Origin: Thiomonas sp. FB-6
GTDB lineage: Bacteria > Pseudomonadota > Gammaproteobacteria > Burkholderiales > Burkholderiaceae_C
Length of the DNA: 64,000 bases
NCBI RefSeq assembly: GCF_000377645.1
Contig: NZ_KB898480.1
Span: 51,485-115,484 of the forward strand
Reading direction: 5' to 3'
The position numbers and the translations under genes were made by a program. How positions within the stretch are numbered: the first letter of the stretch is position 1; each line of letters begins with the position of its first letter. Below the pieces are notes generated by a model. It searched no databases. It was not told the DNA's origin and worked only from the letters and a program-made list of their open reading frames with translations. Positions 1-9,369 of the stretch are shown here, piece by piece.

Positions 1-1
1 C

Positions 2-502
2 CCCGCCTTCGGCCCCTCGCTGGCCTGGGTGCAGGCCGGGCGCGTGCGCCTCGGGCTGGTGCTCGACGTCATGCGCGACGAACTCTTCGACGCCGCGCTG
101 GGCCACGGCGCGCGCCTGCAGGGGCAGGCCCTGCGCTGCCCGCCGGCGCCGCGCATGCAGCGCGCCATCGCCTGCGTGGACTTCAAGCGCCTGGGCGCGC
201 CGCTGGCCGCCAGCCTGGCCACCCGCCCGCCCTACGCCTCGCAGCGCTCGCTCGGCTCGGTGGCGCTGGACTGGTGCTGGGTGGCCGCCGGACGCTTCCA
301 CCTGTACGTGCACGGGGCGCAGGGCCTGTGGGACTACGCCGCCGGTTGCCTGATCCTCGCCGAGGCCGGAGGCGCCTCGCAGACCCTGCAGGGCGAGGCG
401 GTGTTCGAAAACTCGCTGCGCAAGCGCTCGGCGCTGGCCGCGGTGGATCCCTCGCTGCTGCGCGACTGGGCCGACTGGGTGGCCGGCGCCGGACAGGGCT
501 GA
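2..502 (+). CDS. Inositol monophosphatase family protein, C-terminal part
   Basis: Only the 3' end is present; the reading frame is open to the window edge. The visible ~166 residues carry the C-terminal signature of the Mg-dependent inositol monophosphatase/bisphosphate nucleotidase fold: a GSVALDWCWVAAGR stretch, then GLWDYAAGCLILAEAGG, whose WDxAAG segment supplies a metal/phosphate-binding Asp in the family, and the usual closing AEAGG turn. The N-terminal metal-binding motifs lie outside the window, so the substrate (inositol phosphate, PAP or another sugar phosphate) cannot be decided. It is followed 22 bp later by a gene on the opposite strand (tail to tail). Confidence 0.8.
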   Translation, partial: PAFGPSLAWVQAGRVRLGLVLDVMRDELFDAALGHGARLQGQALRCPPAPRMQRAIACVDFKRLGAPLAASLATRPPYASQRSLGSVALDWCWVAAGRFHLYVHGAQGLWDYAAGCLILAEAGGASQTLQGEAVFENSLRKRSALAAVDPSLLRDWADWVAGAGQG

Positions 503-524
503 GCTCCGTCGCCCGGCAGCCCGC

Positions 525-1649
525 TCAATGTGCCGGCGCCGTCTTCGGCCGGTCGCAGACCAGCTTGTTGATGCGGGTGTCCAGACTCACCGTGCTGCGC
601 GGCGCGCAAGTGGCCTGGTAGTCCAGCAGCTGGGCGGGCAGCGGCACGAAGGTCCTGCAGTCGGCCCTCAGCACGCCGTCGTCGTAGCGCGGGTCGTGGC
701 ATTGATCACGATAGGACCCGGCGGGCATGAATGCCTGGTCGCAAACCATCTGCCCCTGCCGGTTGGATAGCGGGCTGCCCGGCGCGCAGCGGTAGTAGAC
801 CTCCAGGCTGCTCGGCTGCTCGGCACCTCGCGCATCGGAGCACATTGCCTGCAGCAGTCCCTCGGCCGCGTCGAAGCCGAAAGGCCTGCAGGTGTCCAGG
901 TAGCTGCCGCGCGGCACCGCCTGCGCGAGCTGGTCGCAGCGCAGCGAACCCTGGTCGTTGGACACCGTCGAGCCGGGCTCGCACAGACTGCCGTAGTCCA
1001 GCCACGTGTCCAGGTGCGTGTTCCGGAACGCATCCATGCAGTCGGCCGTCAGCCGCCCGGATGCCCCGTCCTGGCTGCCCAGACAGCTCTGGCGCCAACT
1101 GCCGGGTGGCAGCGGGGCGCCGTCGCGCGCGAAGATCACCCAGGCGGCCACGGTGTCGTAGTAGCCCGCGCCGGTGAACCGGATTTGCGTGTCCATGCGC
1201 GCATCGCTGGTCCCGATGGCGATATAGGGCGGGATCGAGATCGCCTTGTCGCTGTGCGCGACTTTCACGTTGCGCCGTACCGCCACGTGGTACGACTCCT
1301 GGTTGTCGGTCCACAGCCTGGCCACCGCCCCGTCGTATTCCCCGCCGCTGACTTCCACGCTGAAGTCCGAATCCACGCAGCCGATGCGCTCCATGTAGAC
1401 CAGGATCGCGCTGTCGGCCGGAACCCGCGTGCCGTCGGGAAAGGTGGATGAATCCCAGCAGCCGTGGGAGTCGGAGGGCTGCGGATGCAGAACCACGTCC
1501 TCGGAACTGTTGTTGATGAAATTCCAGTAGATTCCGGTGCCGGCGAAGGCGCAAGGGGCGAGCAGCCCGCCCCACAGCGCCGTCACCAGCAGTGCGCGCC
1601 AGTGCGCGCGGGTGGCGCGGATGGAGTTCCACGACAGGATGGCTCGCAT
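525..1649 (-). CDS. Secreted protein with three cyanovirin-N-like repeats
   Basis: A 374-residue protein of no assigned function. Residues 1-36 look like a signal peptide (basic start, hydrophobic run, Ala-Phe-Ala cleavage). Residues 38-170 form a beta-rich region opening with IYWNFINNSSEDVVL, which resembles the start of small lectin/aegerolysin-like folds, but I cannot assign it. Residues 183-239, 248-304 and 311-366 are three copies of one unit: GS(W/Y)xxxC, a polar stretch, L.A.C, a middle Cys, then a V/L-S-containing turn and (L/M).CD. That spacing matches the cyanovirin-N homology (CVNH) module, a sugar-binding fold. Four cysteines per repeat suggest disulphides and an extracytoplasmic location. 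The family link is by eye; carbohydrate binding is inferred. Confidence 0.6.
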   Translation of the reverse strand: MRAILSWNSIRATRAHWRALLVTALWGGLLAPCAFAGTGIYWNFINNSSEDVVLHPQPSDSHGCWDSSTFPDGTRVPADSAILVYMERIGCVDSDFSVEVSGGEYDGAVARLWTDNQESYHVAVRRNVKVAHSDKAISIPPYIAIGTSDARMDTQIRFTGAGYYDTVAAWVIFARDGAPLPPGSWRQSCLGSQDGASGRLTADCMDAFRNTHLDTWLDYGSLCEPGSTVSNDQGSLRCDQLAQAVPRGSYLDTCRPFGFDAAEGLLQAMCSDARGAEQPSSLEVYYRCAPGSPLSNRQGQMVCDQAFMPAGSYRDQCHDPRYDDGVLRADCRTFVPLPAQLLDYQATCAPRSTVSLDTRINKLVCDRPKTAPAH

Positions 1650-1738
1650 GCTCGGCTCCTCGTGCGCGACGGCGACTCGCTGAGGTATAGCCGATGCGCG
1701 CGAAGCCGCGGGCGGGCTTGCGCGCGATCAACGCGGAG

Positions 1739-3334
1739 CTACTGGAAAGCTACCTCGTCGAAGCTGCGCAGCTTGCGGCTGTGCAGGCGTTCCATGCGCT
1801 GGCCGCGCAGGATCTCCAGCGCGCGCAGGCCGATGCGCAGGTGCTGGCCCACACGTTCGCGGTAGAAGCGGTCGGCCATGCCGGGCAATTTCAGGTCGCC
1901 GTGCAGCGGCTTGTCGCTGACGCACAGCAGCGTGCCGTAGGGAACGCGCAGGCGGAAACCGTTGGCGGCGATGGTGGCGCTTTCCATGTCCAGCGCAATC
2001 GCACGGCTCTGGGAAAAGCGCAGGCGCGGCGTGCTCAGCGGCCCGCCGAAGGGCTGCAGTTCCCAGTGGCGGTTGTCGGTGGTGGCCACCGTGCCGGTGC
2101 GCATCACCCGCTTGAGTTCCAGCCCCTGCAGGCGCGTGACCTCGGCCACCGCCTGCTGCAGCGCCACCTGCACCTCGGCCAGCGCCGGAATGGGCACCCA
2201 CGGCGGAAGGTCTTCGTCCAGCACGTGGTCCTCGCGCACGTAGCCGTGGGCCAGCACGTAGTCGCCCAGTTGCTGGCTGCTGCGCAGCCCCGCGCAATGC
2301 CCCAGCATCAGCCAGGTGTGGGGGCGCAGCACGGCCACGTGGTCGGTGATGGTGCGCGCGTTGGAGGGGCCCACGCCGATGTTCACCAGCGTGATGCCCG
2401 AGCGGTCCCCGCGCACCAGGTGGTAGGCGGGCATCTGCGGCATGCGCGCCGGGGGCTGGCCGGCGTCGCCGGGCAAGGGCGGGGTGCCGGCGCGGCGCGT
2501 GATGACGTTGCCCGGCTCGACCAGCGCCAGGTAGTCCTGCGCGTGTCCAGCCGGCTCGGCCATCATCTCGCGCGCCATGCGAACGAACTCGTCGACGTAG
2601 AAGCCGTAGTTCGTGAACAGCACGAAATTCTGGAAATGCTCGGCCGAGCAGCCGGTGTAGTGGCGCAGGCGCTGCAGCGAATAGTCGACCCGCGGCGCAT
2701 TGAACAGCGCCAGCGGACGGGGCTGCCCGGGCGCCGGCGAGAAGGTGCCGTTGGCGATGCCGTCGTCCATGGCCGACAGGTCGGGCATGTCGAAGCGCGC
2801 CAGCAGTTCGCGGCGCGCCGCGGCGTCCAGCTCGGCCTCGAAACGCGTGTGTTCGTCGAAGGTGAAGGGCAGCGCGATGGGCACCTCGCTGGGGCCGACC
2901 TGCAACGGCGCGCCGTGGTTGCGCAGCAGCAGCTCGAACTGCTCGCGGTAGTAGTCGGCGAACAGGTCGGGCCGGGTCAGCGTGGCCTCGAACACCCCGG
3001 GGGCCGAGACGAAGCCGTAGCTGGGCAGGGAATCGGCCAGCGCCTCGGGGCTCGGATGCCCCTGCGCGACCAGGCGCACCCGCGGATAGAAGGCACGCAC
3101 CCGCTGCGCCGGAGGCGCGCCGCGCACCGTGTCGCGCAGCGCCTCGTGCAGCCGCGCCACGCCGTCGGCGTACAGCGCCTGCACATGCGCCAGCGCCGAC
3201 TCGGCGCTGACATGGCTGGACTGCGCCGCCTCGCCCGCCAGCGCGGGCCGCGCCACGCCGCCCAGCGGCACCGGCTCCGGCAAGGGCCCGGAACCCTCGT
3301 CGGGGACTCGCTCGTTCGAAACAGCTTCGCTCAT
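1739..3334 (-). CDS. amn: AMP nucleosidase
   Basis: Hydrolyses AMP to adenine and ribose 5-phosphate in the cytoplasm, controlling adenylate pools. The 531-residue protein is somewhat longer than the E. coli enzyme, with a low-complexity N-terminal ~40 residues. The N-terminal AMP nucleosidase domain includes RVDYSLQRLRHYTG and HFQNFVLFTNYGFYVDEFVR, both diagnostic of the family. The C-terminal nucleoside-phosphorylase-like domain includes GVGPSNARTITDHVAVLRP, a GHCAGLR turn, ATTDNRHWEL and the acidic DMESATIAANGFR segment, where the Glu belongs to the ribose/base site. Stands alone between the lectin-like gene and a repeat-rich spacer. Confidence 0.95.
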   Translation of the reverse strand: MSEAVSNERVPDEGSGPLPEPVPLGGVARPALAGEAAQSSHVSAESALAHVQALYADGVARLHEALRDTVRGAPPAQRVRAFYPRVRLVAQGHPSPEALADSLPSYGFVSAPGVFEATLTRPDLFADYYREQFELLLRNHGAPLQVGPSEVPIALPFTFDEHTRFEAELDAAARRELLARFDMPDLSAMDDGIANGTFSPAPGQPRPLALFNAPRVDYSLQRLRHYTGCSAEHFQNFVLFTNYGFYVDEFVRMAREMMAEPAGHAQDYLALVEPGNVITRRAGTPPLPGDAGQPPARMPQMPAYHLVRGDRSGITLVNIGVGPSNARTITDHVAVLRPHTWLMLGHCAGLRSSQQLGDYVLAHGYVREDHVLDEDLPPWVPIPALAEVQVALQQAVAEVTRLQGLELKRVMRTGTVATTDNRHWELQPFGGPLSTPRLRFSQSRAIALDMESATIAANGFRLRVPYGTLLCVSDKPLHGDLKLPGMADRFYRERVGQHLRIGLRALEILRGQRMERLHSRKLRSFDEVAFQ

Positions 3335-3390
3335 GCGCCGAGCTTAGCAGCCCCCCCAATCCCCCCCACCCCCACCAGCCGCCTCAGGCG

Positions 3391-3435
3391 CCTCTGGAGC
3401 CTCTGGAGCCTCTGGAGCCTCTGGAGCCTCTGGAG
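3391..3435. repeat. Tandem repeat, 9-bp unit x 5
   Basis: Five perfect head-to-tail copies of CCTCTGGAG. The unit contains the self-complementary core CTCTGGAG-like, and on the minus strand reads CTCCAGAGG. It lies 57 bp upstream of the amn start, in what would be its 5' region. Confidence 0.95.
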
Positions 3436-3657
3436 CCCGCCTGAAAATCTCCCGCAAACGCGCAACTCCCCCAATGCCAGGAAACCTCCTGCCGCAGGGC
3501 CGCCCCAAGGCAGAGTGGCTTTCCCACCCCGCCCGACGCGGCCAGTTCCTGCACCACGCCCCGCTGCCGAGAGCACACCCGCCGCAGGGCCGCCCCAAGG
3601 CGGGGTGCGTCCCCCTCGGGGGGACGGAGCCGGGGCCGCCCCCGGCGACGAAGGGGG
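3431..3657. repeat. Composite GC-rich dispersed repeat, metF copy
   Basis: Positions 3431-3511 match 47962-48033 (shared blocks AGCCCGCCTGAA, CTCCCAATGCC-like and GCCGCAGGGCCGCCCCAAGG), and 3581-3657 match 48013-48090. The block GCCGCAGGGCCGCCCCAAGG occurs twice here (3491 and 3581) because of an internal duplication. The right part contains the inverted repeat GTCCCCC-tc-GGGGGGAC. It ends 6 bp from the metF stop codon, the same placement as at hisF, so it probably lies in the 3' untranslated region and might fold as a strong hairpin; there is no U-tract. Confidence 0.85.
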
Positions 3658-3663
3658 CACCCC

Positions 3664-4497
3664 TCACCCCGCCCTTACGCGTTCCAGGACTCCCAGGCTG
3701 GCCTCGGCCTGGTTCAGGGTGTACAGGTGCAGCCCCGGCGCACCGCCGGCCAGCAGCCGGCAACACAGCTCGGCCACCACGTCGCGCCCGAATTCCACGA
3801 TGGAGGCACGGTCGTCGCCGAAGGACTGCAGGCGCAGCCGGATCCAGCGCGGCACCTCGGCGCCGCAGACCTCGGAGAAGCGCAGCATCTGGCTGGCGTT
3901 GGTCACCGGCATGATGCCCGGCACCACCGGCGCCTCGACACCCGCCTTGCGGACCTCGTCGGCGAAACGGAAATACGCGTCGGCGTTGAAAAAGTACTGG
4001 GTGATCGCGGAGTTCGCGCCAGCGCGCATCTTGGCCACGAAGTGCTTCAGGTCGTCGGCCGGGCTGCGCGCCTGCGGGTGCATCTCGGGATAGGCGGCGA
4101 CCTCGATGTGGAACCAGTCCCCCGTGTGCTCGCGGATGAAGGCCACGAGGTCGGCGGCGTGGGCGAACTCGCCTCCCAGGCCGTAGCCCGAGGGCAGGTC
4201 GCCGCGCAGCGCCACGATGCGCCGGATGCCCTCGTCGCGGTAGCGCTGCAGCAGCGCGCGCACGCTGTCGCGGCTGCCGCCGATGCACGACAGGTGCGGC
4301 GCCGCGCGCATGCCCTCCGCGGCGATCTCCAGCACCGTGCCCAGCGTGCCCTCCTGCGTGGAGCCGCCGGCGCCGAAGGTCACCGAACAGAACTCCGGCG
4401 CGCAGGCGTACAGGCGCCGGCGCACCGCGCGCAGCTTGTCGGCGCCCTCGGGGGTCTTGGGCGGGAAGAACTCGAAACTGAGGTGGGCGAGGTCCAT
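3664..4497 (-). CDS. metF: 5,10-methylenetetrahydrofolate reductase
   Basis: FAD-dependent enzyme reducing methylenetetrahydrofolate to 5-methyltetrahydrofolate, the methyl donor for methionine synthesis. 277 residues, the usual length. Visible motifs: FEFFPPKTPEG near the N-terminus (Glu of the folate site), SVTFGAGGS, IVALRGDLP, EVAAYPEMHPQA and the QYFFNADAYFRF segment. Start chosen at MDLAHLSFEFFPP, which fits the family; the frame runs open far upstream but through ahcY antisense-frame sequence. Five bases separate it from the ahcY stop, so both are almost certainly one transcript under the ahcY riboswitch. Confidence 0.97.
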   Translation of the reverse strand: MDLAHLSFEFFPPKTPEGADKLRAVRRRLYACAPEFCSVTFGAGGSTQEGTLGTVLEIAAEGMRAAPHLSCIGGSRDSVRALLQRYRDEGIRRIVALRGDLPSGYGLGGEFAHAADLVAFIREHTGDWFHIEVAAYPEMHPQARSPADDLKHFVAKMRAGANSAITQYFFNADAYFRFADEVRKAGVEAPVVPGIMPVTNASQMLRFSEVCGAEVPRWIRLRLQSFGDDRASIVEFGRDVVAELCCRLLAGGAPGLHLYTLNQAEASLGVLERVRAG

Positions 4498-4502
4498 GCT
4501 GC

Positions 4503-5921
<1,419 letters not shown>

Positions 5922-5992
5922 GTCGGAATCTCCGCGAAACGTGGGCCCGCCAGGGGATGCACACCGCATCGCCGTGACGGGCACGGGTAGGG

Positions 5993-6125
5993 TGAGCGCG
6001 GTTGCATGGGCGGCGCACGCGCATCGCGGCGCCGCCGACGTCAACGGCCCCCGAGCCTGGCGACCCACGGCATGGGCGCGCGATCCACGCGCGCCCCGTG
6101 CTGCGGGCGTTGCAACGCTCCTCGG
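5993..6125 (-). ncRNA. SAH riboswitch upstream of ahcY
   Basis: Reading the minus strand, all three conserved blocks of the SAH aptamer appear in order: CCGAGGAGCGTTGCAACGCC (6125-6106), CCAGGCTCGG (6060-6051) and AACCGCGCTCACC (6003-5991). The first and second blocks contain the complementary halves CCGAG/CTCGG expected for the pseudoknot. Between the second and third blocks lies an optional stem, GGCGGCG...CGCCGCC, longer than in the compact examples. This class is known to sense SAH and switch on ahcY-type genes. It sits 72 bases before the ahcY start and directly after the metK stop. Confidence 0.92.
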
Positions 6126-6141
6126 GGTCCGGGAATTGTAA

Positions 6142-7347
6142 TCAGGCCGCCGCCACCGGCACCTCCGGGCTGAGGCCGACGTCGGCGCGCAGGGCCGCCG
6201 CCTTGTCCACCGCCTCCCAGGTGAATTCCGGCTCGTCGCGCCCGAAATGCCCGTAGGCCGCGCTCTTGGCGTAGATCGGACGCTGCAGGTCGAGCATGCG
6301 GATGATGCCGCGCGGACGCAGGTCGAAGTGCTGGCGCACCAGTTGCTCCAGGCGCGCATCGTCCACCACGCCGGTGCCCTGGGTGGTCACCATGATGCTG
6401 GTCGGCTGGGCCACGCCGATGGCGTAGGAAACCTGCACCAGGCAGCGCTTGGCCAGGCCCGCGGCCACGATGTTCTTGGCCACGTAGCGCGCGGCGTAGG
6501 CGGCCGAGCGGTCGACCTTGCTCGGGTCCTTGCCGGAGAAGGCGCCGCCGCCGTGCGGGGCCGCGCCGCCGTAGGTGTCGACGATGATCTTGCGCCCGGT
6601 CAGGCCGCAGTCGCCCTGCGGGCCGCCGATCACGAAACGACCGGTCGGGTTGATCAGGTACTTCACCGGGTTGCGCATCCAGTGCGCGGGCAGCACCGGC
6701 TTGATGATCTCCTCGATCACCGCCTCGCGCAGCTGCCCCATCTCGATGTCGGGCGCGTGCTGGGTGGACAGCACCACGGTGTCGATGCCCACCGGCAGCC
6801 CGCCCTCGTAGCGGAAGGTGATCTGGCTTTTCGCGTCGGGGCGCAGCCAGGGCAGGCGCCCGTCGCGGCGCAGCTGGCTCTGGCGTTCGACCAGACGGTG
6901 GGCGTAATAGATCGGCGCCGGCATCAGCTCCGGGGTCTCGTCGCAGGCGTAGCCGAACATCAGGCCCTGGTCGCCGGCGCCCTGGTCGAGGTCGTCGTCC
7001 TGCGCACGGTCCACACCGCGCGCGATGTCGGGGCTCTGCTTGTCGTAGGCCACCAGCACCGCGCAGCTCTTGTGGTCGATGCCGAAATCGGCGTTGTCGT
7101 AGCCGATGCGCTGCAGGGTGTTGCGCGCGACCTGGATGTAGTCGACCACCGCGCGGGTGGTGATCTCGCCGGCCAGCACGATCAACCCGGTGTTGGCCAG
7201 GGTTTCGGCGGCCACGCGCGATTGCGGGTCCTGTTCGATGAGGGCGTCGAGGATCGCGTCGGAGATCTGGTCGGCCACCTTGTCGGGGTGACCCTCCGAG
7301 ACCGACTCGGACGTGAACAGGTGCGAGGAAGAAGGCAGAACGGCCAT
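6142..7347 (-). CDS. metK: S-adenosylmethionine synthetase
   Basis: Makes S-adenosylmethionine from methionine and ATP. 401 residues. Family motifs: [14 protein letters not shown] (residues 14-27), [12 protein letters not shown] (ATP site), [22 protein letters not shown] (P-loop-like and Lys/Asp metal site) and a C-terminal YGHFGR. Start [11 protein letters not shown] chosen because it aligns with the family and has GGAG eight bases upstream; an in-frame ATG 54 bp earlier lies inside the structured leader. metK, ahcY and metF lie in the same direction and complete the methyl cycle. Confidence 0.97.
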   Translation of the reverse strand: MAVLPSSSHLFTSESVSEGHPDKVADQISDAILDALIEQDPQSRVAAETLANTGLIVLAGEITTRAVVDYIQVARNTLQRIGYDNADFGIDHKSCAVLVAYDKQSPDIARGVDRAQDDDLDQGAGDQGLMFGYACDETPELMPAPIYYAHRLVERQSQLRRDGRLPWLRPDAKSQITFRYEGGLPVGIDTVVLSTQHAPDIEMGQLREAVIEEIIKPVLPAHWMRNPVKYLINPTGRFVIGGPQGDCGLTGRKIIVDTYGGAAPHGGGAFSGKDPSKVDRSAAYAARYVAKNIVAAGLAKRCLVQVSYAIGVAQPTSIMVTTQGTGVVDDARLEQLVRQHFDLRPRGIIRMLDLQRPIYAKSAAYGHFGRDEPEFTWEAVDKAAALRADVGLSPEVPVAAA

Positions 7348-7496
7348 GCGCGGGCTCCGGAAAGGTACTGCGGTGGTGGAACCGCCTCGGGCCTGCTGCA
7401 TGCCGACGCTTTAGCGGTTCCCACGGCCGGTGGCTCAGGGCCTGCCGGCTTGTCGCCCCGCAAGTTGTCATTAACTCGGCGACACCGTGCATTATA
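7348..7496 (-). promoter_or_regulatory. metK leader with promoter element and inverted repeat
   Basis: On the minus strand a perfect TATAAT (7496-7491) marks a likely -10 box about 140 bases before the metK start; no good -35 is visible. The intervening leader is long and structured: the perfect 8-bp inverted repeat GGAACCGC (minus strand 7421-7414) / GCGGTTCC (7385-7378) encloses a loop, and the first arm can alternatively pair as CGCTAAAGCG. A further CCAC-GTGG stem precedes it. It does not match the SAM or SAH riboswitch classes I know. Function is inferred only from position before metK. Confidence 0.5.
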
Positions 7497-7589
7497 GGCC
7501 GCTCGAGGCCGCGCGTGCCGGACGCCGCCGCATGGCCCTCGCTAACATGCACGGCTTGCCCGCCCCCTGCCCTGATGCCGCCTTCCGCC

Positions 7590-8450
7590 ATGCTGCGCCT
7601 GTTCCGCGTCCTGTCGCTGCTGCCGCTGGGCCTGCTGCAGGCCGGCGGCGGCGTGATCGGCCTGCTGGTGTACGCCGCCTCGCCGCGCTATCGCCGGGTG
7701 TTGCGCCACAACCTCGCGCAGGCAGGCTTCGCCTCGCGCGCGCTCGCGCTGAGGGCGGCGATGGAAGCCGGCCGCATGGCCGGCGAGCTGCCCTTCGTGT
7801 GGCTGCGCGACGGAGCCGGCGCCGCCGTGCGGCGCGTGCGGGTGAGCGGACGCGAGGCGGTCGAGCAGGCCTGGGCCGAGGGACGCGGCGTGCTCTACCT
7901 GACCCCGCACCTGGGTTGTTTCGAGGTCGCGGCCCAGGTGGCCGCGCAGTGGGGGCCGATCACCGTGCTGTACCGGCCGCCGCACAAGGCCTGGCTGAAC
8001 CCCCTGGCCGGGGCGCGTCTGCGCCACAACCTGCGCACCGCGCCGGCCAGCGTGGCGGGCATGCGCCCGCTGTTGCGCGCGCTGCGCAACGGCGAGGCCG
8101 TGGGCATGCTGCCCGACCAGGCGCCGTCGGCCGGGGACGGCGTGTGGGCGCCGTTCTTCGGCCGGCCCGCCTACACCATGACCCTGCCGGTGCGCCTGGC
8201 CCGGCTCACCGGCGCGCGCATCGTGTTCGCCGTGGCCGAGCGCCTGCCGCGCGGCGCGGGCTACCGGCTGAACTTGCGGGCGCTGCAGGGGCCGCTGCCC
8301 GAGGACCCGCGCCAGGCCGCGGCGCGGCTCAACCGCGAGATCGAGGAATTGGTGCGCACCTGCCCGCGCCAGTACCTGTGGGGCTACAACCGCTACAAGG
8401 TTCCGGCCGGAGCGCCGCTGCCGCCCGCCGGGCCGGAGGCCTCGCCATGA
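7590..8450 (+). CDS. Lipid A biosynthesis acyltransferase (LpxL/HtrB family), first copy
   Basis: Inner-membrane acyltransferase that adds a secondary acyl chain to Kdo2-lipid IVA. About 286 residues from MLRLFRVL; an ATG 15 bp earlier is also possible and neither has a clear ribosome site. Residues ~5-30 form the membrane anchor. The catalytic motif appears as PHLGCFE, i.e. HX4E rather than the commoner HX4D, followed by [10 protein letters not shown] and GMLPDQAP, all family hallmarks. Its stop overlaps the start of the next acyltransferase by four bases (ATGA), so the pair is translationally coupled. Acyl-chain specificity cannot be read from sequence. Confidence 0.9.
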   Translation: MLRLFRVLSLLPLGLLQAGGGVIGLLVYAASPRYRRVLRHNLAQAGFASRALALRAAMEAGRMAGELPFVWLRDGAGAAVRRVRVSGREAVEQAWAEGRGVLYLTPHLGCFEVAAQVAAQWGPITVLYRPPHKAWLNPLAGARLRHNLRTAPASVAGMRPLLRALRNGEAVGMLPDQAPSAGDGVWAPFFGRPAYTMTLPVRLARLTGARIVFAVAERLPRGAGYRLNLRALQGPLPEDPRQAAARLNREIEELVRTCPRQYLWGYNRYKVPAGAPLPPAGPEASP

Positions 8451-9340
8451 TGACTCGCCTGCTGCTGGCGCTGCTGTGGCTGCTGCACTGGCTGCCCTAC
8501 CCGGTACAGGCCGCGCTGGGCTGGGCGCTGGGCAGGCTCCTGTGGCTGCTCGCGCGCAGGCGTCGGCGCATCGCGCTGCGCAACCTGGAGCTGTGTTTCC
8601 CGCAATGGGGCGCGCGCGAGCGCGAAGCCGTGGCGCGGGAACACTTCGTGTGCGTGGCGCGCGCGCTGCTCGACCGCGGCCTGCTGTGGTGGGGCGGCCC
8701 GCGGCGCCTGCGCCGCCTGCTGCACTTGCGCGGCCCGGTGGACGAGGCGCTGCACGGCGAGGGCGCGGTGCTGCTGGTGGGCCTGCACTTCGAGGGCATG
8801 GACGCCGCGTGGACCGCGCTGACCCTGGCCGCGCGCCGGCCGTTGTCGGGCATGTACACGCCGCAGAAGTCGCAGGCGCTGGACCGCTGGGTGCTCAGCG
8901 GGCGCAGCCGCTTCGCCACCGAGCGCATCGTCTCGCGCCACGAAGGCGCCACCGGCATGCTGCGGGCGCTGCGTCGGCACACGCCCTTCTACACCCTGCC
9001 GGACATGGATTTCGGGCCCAAGCATTCGCGCTTCGTGCCCTTTTTCGGGGTGCCCGCGGCCACGCTGGACGTGGTGCCTCGCCTGGCCGCCTCGGCCCGC
9101 GCCCGCGTGTACCCGGTGGTGGCTCGCATGCTGCCCGGCGCGCGCGGCTACGAGGTGACCATTCACCCCGCCTGGGAAGGCTACCCGGCCCTGCGCGACG
9201 GGCGCATCGCCGACATCGACGCCGAACTGGCGCGCCTGAACCGTTTCATCGAGCAGCGTGTGCTGGAGATGCCCAGCCAATATCATTGGGTGCACAAGCG
9301 CTTCAAGACCCGCCCGCCGGGCGAGCCGCCGCTGTACTGA
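8447..9340 (+). CDS. Lipid A biosynthesis acyltransferase (LpxL/LpxM family), second copy
   Basis: 297 residues with an N-terminal hydrophobic anchor ([21 protein letters not shown]) and the catalytic HX4D motif as HFEGMD, plus [13 protein letters not shown] and TLPDMDFGP motifs typical of the family. Two consecutive ATG codons open the frame; the first overlaps the stop of the preceding paralogue. The pair likely adds the two secondary acyl chains to lipid A in turn. dapF follows 29 bp later in the same direction. Confidence 0.92.
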   Translation: MMTRLLLALLWLLHWLPYPVQAALGWALGRLLWLLARRRRRIALRNLELCFPQWGAREREAVAREHFVCVARALLDRGLLWWGGPRRLRRLLHLRGPVDEALHGEGAVLLVGLHFEGMDAAWTALTLAARRPLSGMYTPQKSQALDRWVLSGRSRFATERIVSRHEGATGMLRALRRHTPFYTLPDMDFGPKHSRFVPFFGVPAATLDVVPRLAASARARVYPVVARMLPGARGYEVTIHPAWEGYPALRDGRIADIDAELARLNRFIEQRVLEMPSQYHWVHKRFKTRPPGEPPLY

Positions 9341-9369
9341 CCGGGCCACGTACTCCCACCGCCTCCTCC

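Larger units (their letters stand above)
3335..3663. other. Gene-free spacer made mostly of repeats
   Basis: The 329 bp between the start of amn and the stop of metF hold no plausible gene. From left to right: a C-rich run next to the amn start, five perfect 9-bp tandem repeats (3391-3435), then a composite GC-rich repeat (3431-3657) that also occurs beside hisF. No recognisable amn promoter was found in it. Confidence 0.7.

Noticed and set aside
1694..4093. A 799-codon plus-strand ORF across amn
   Set aside because: Antisense shadow of amn and of the repeat-rich spacer; no domain recognisable.
7465..7497. Plus-strand promoter TTGTCA...CATTAT for the first acyltransferase
   Set aside because: Spacing of 19 bp and weak boxes; the same AT-rich bases fit better as the minus-strand metK -10.
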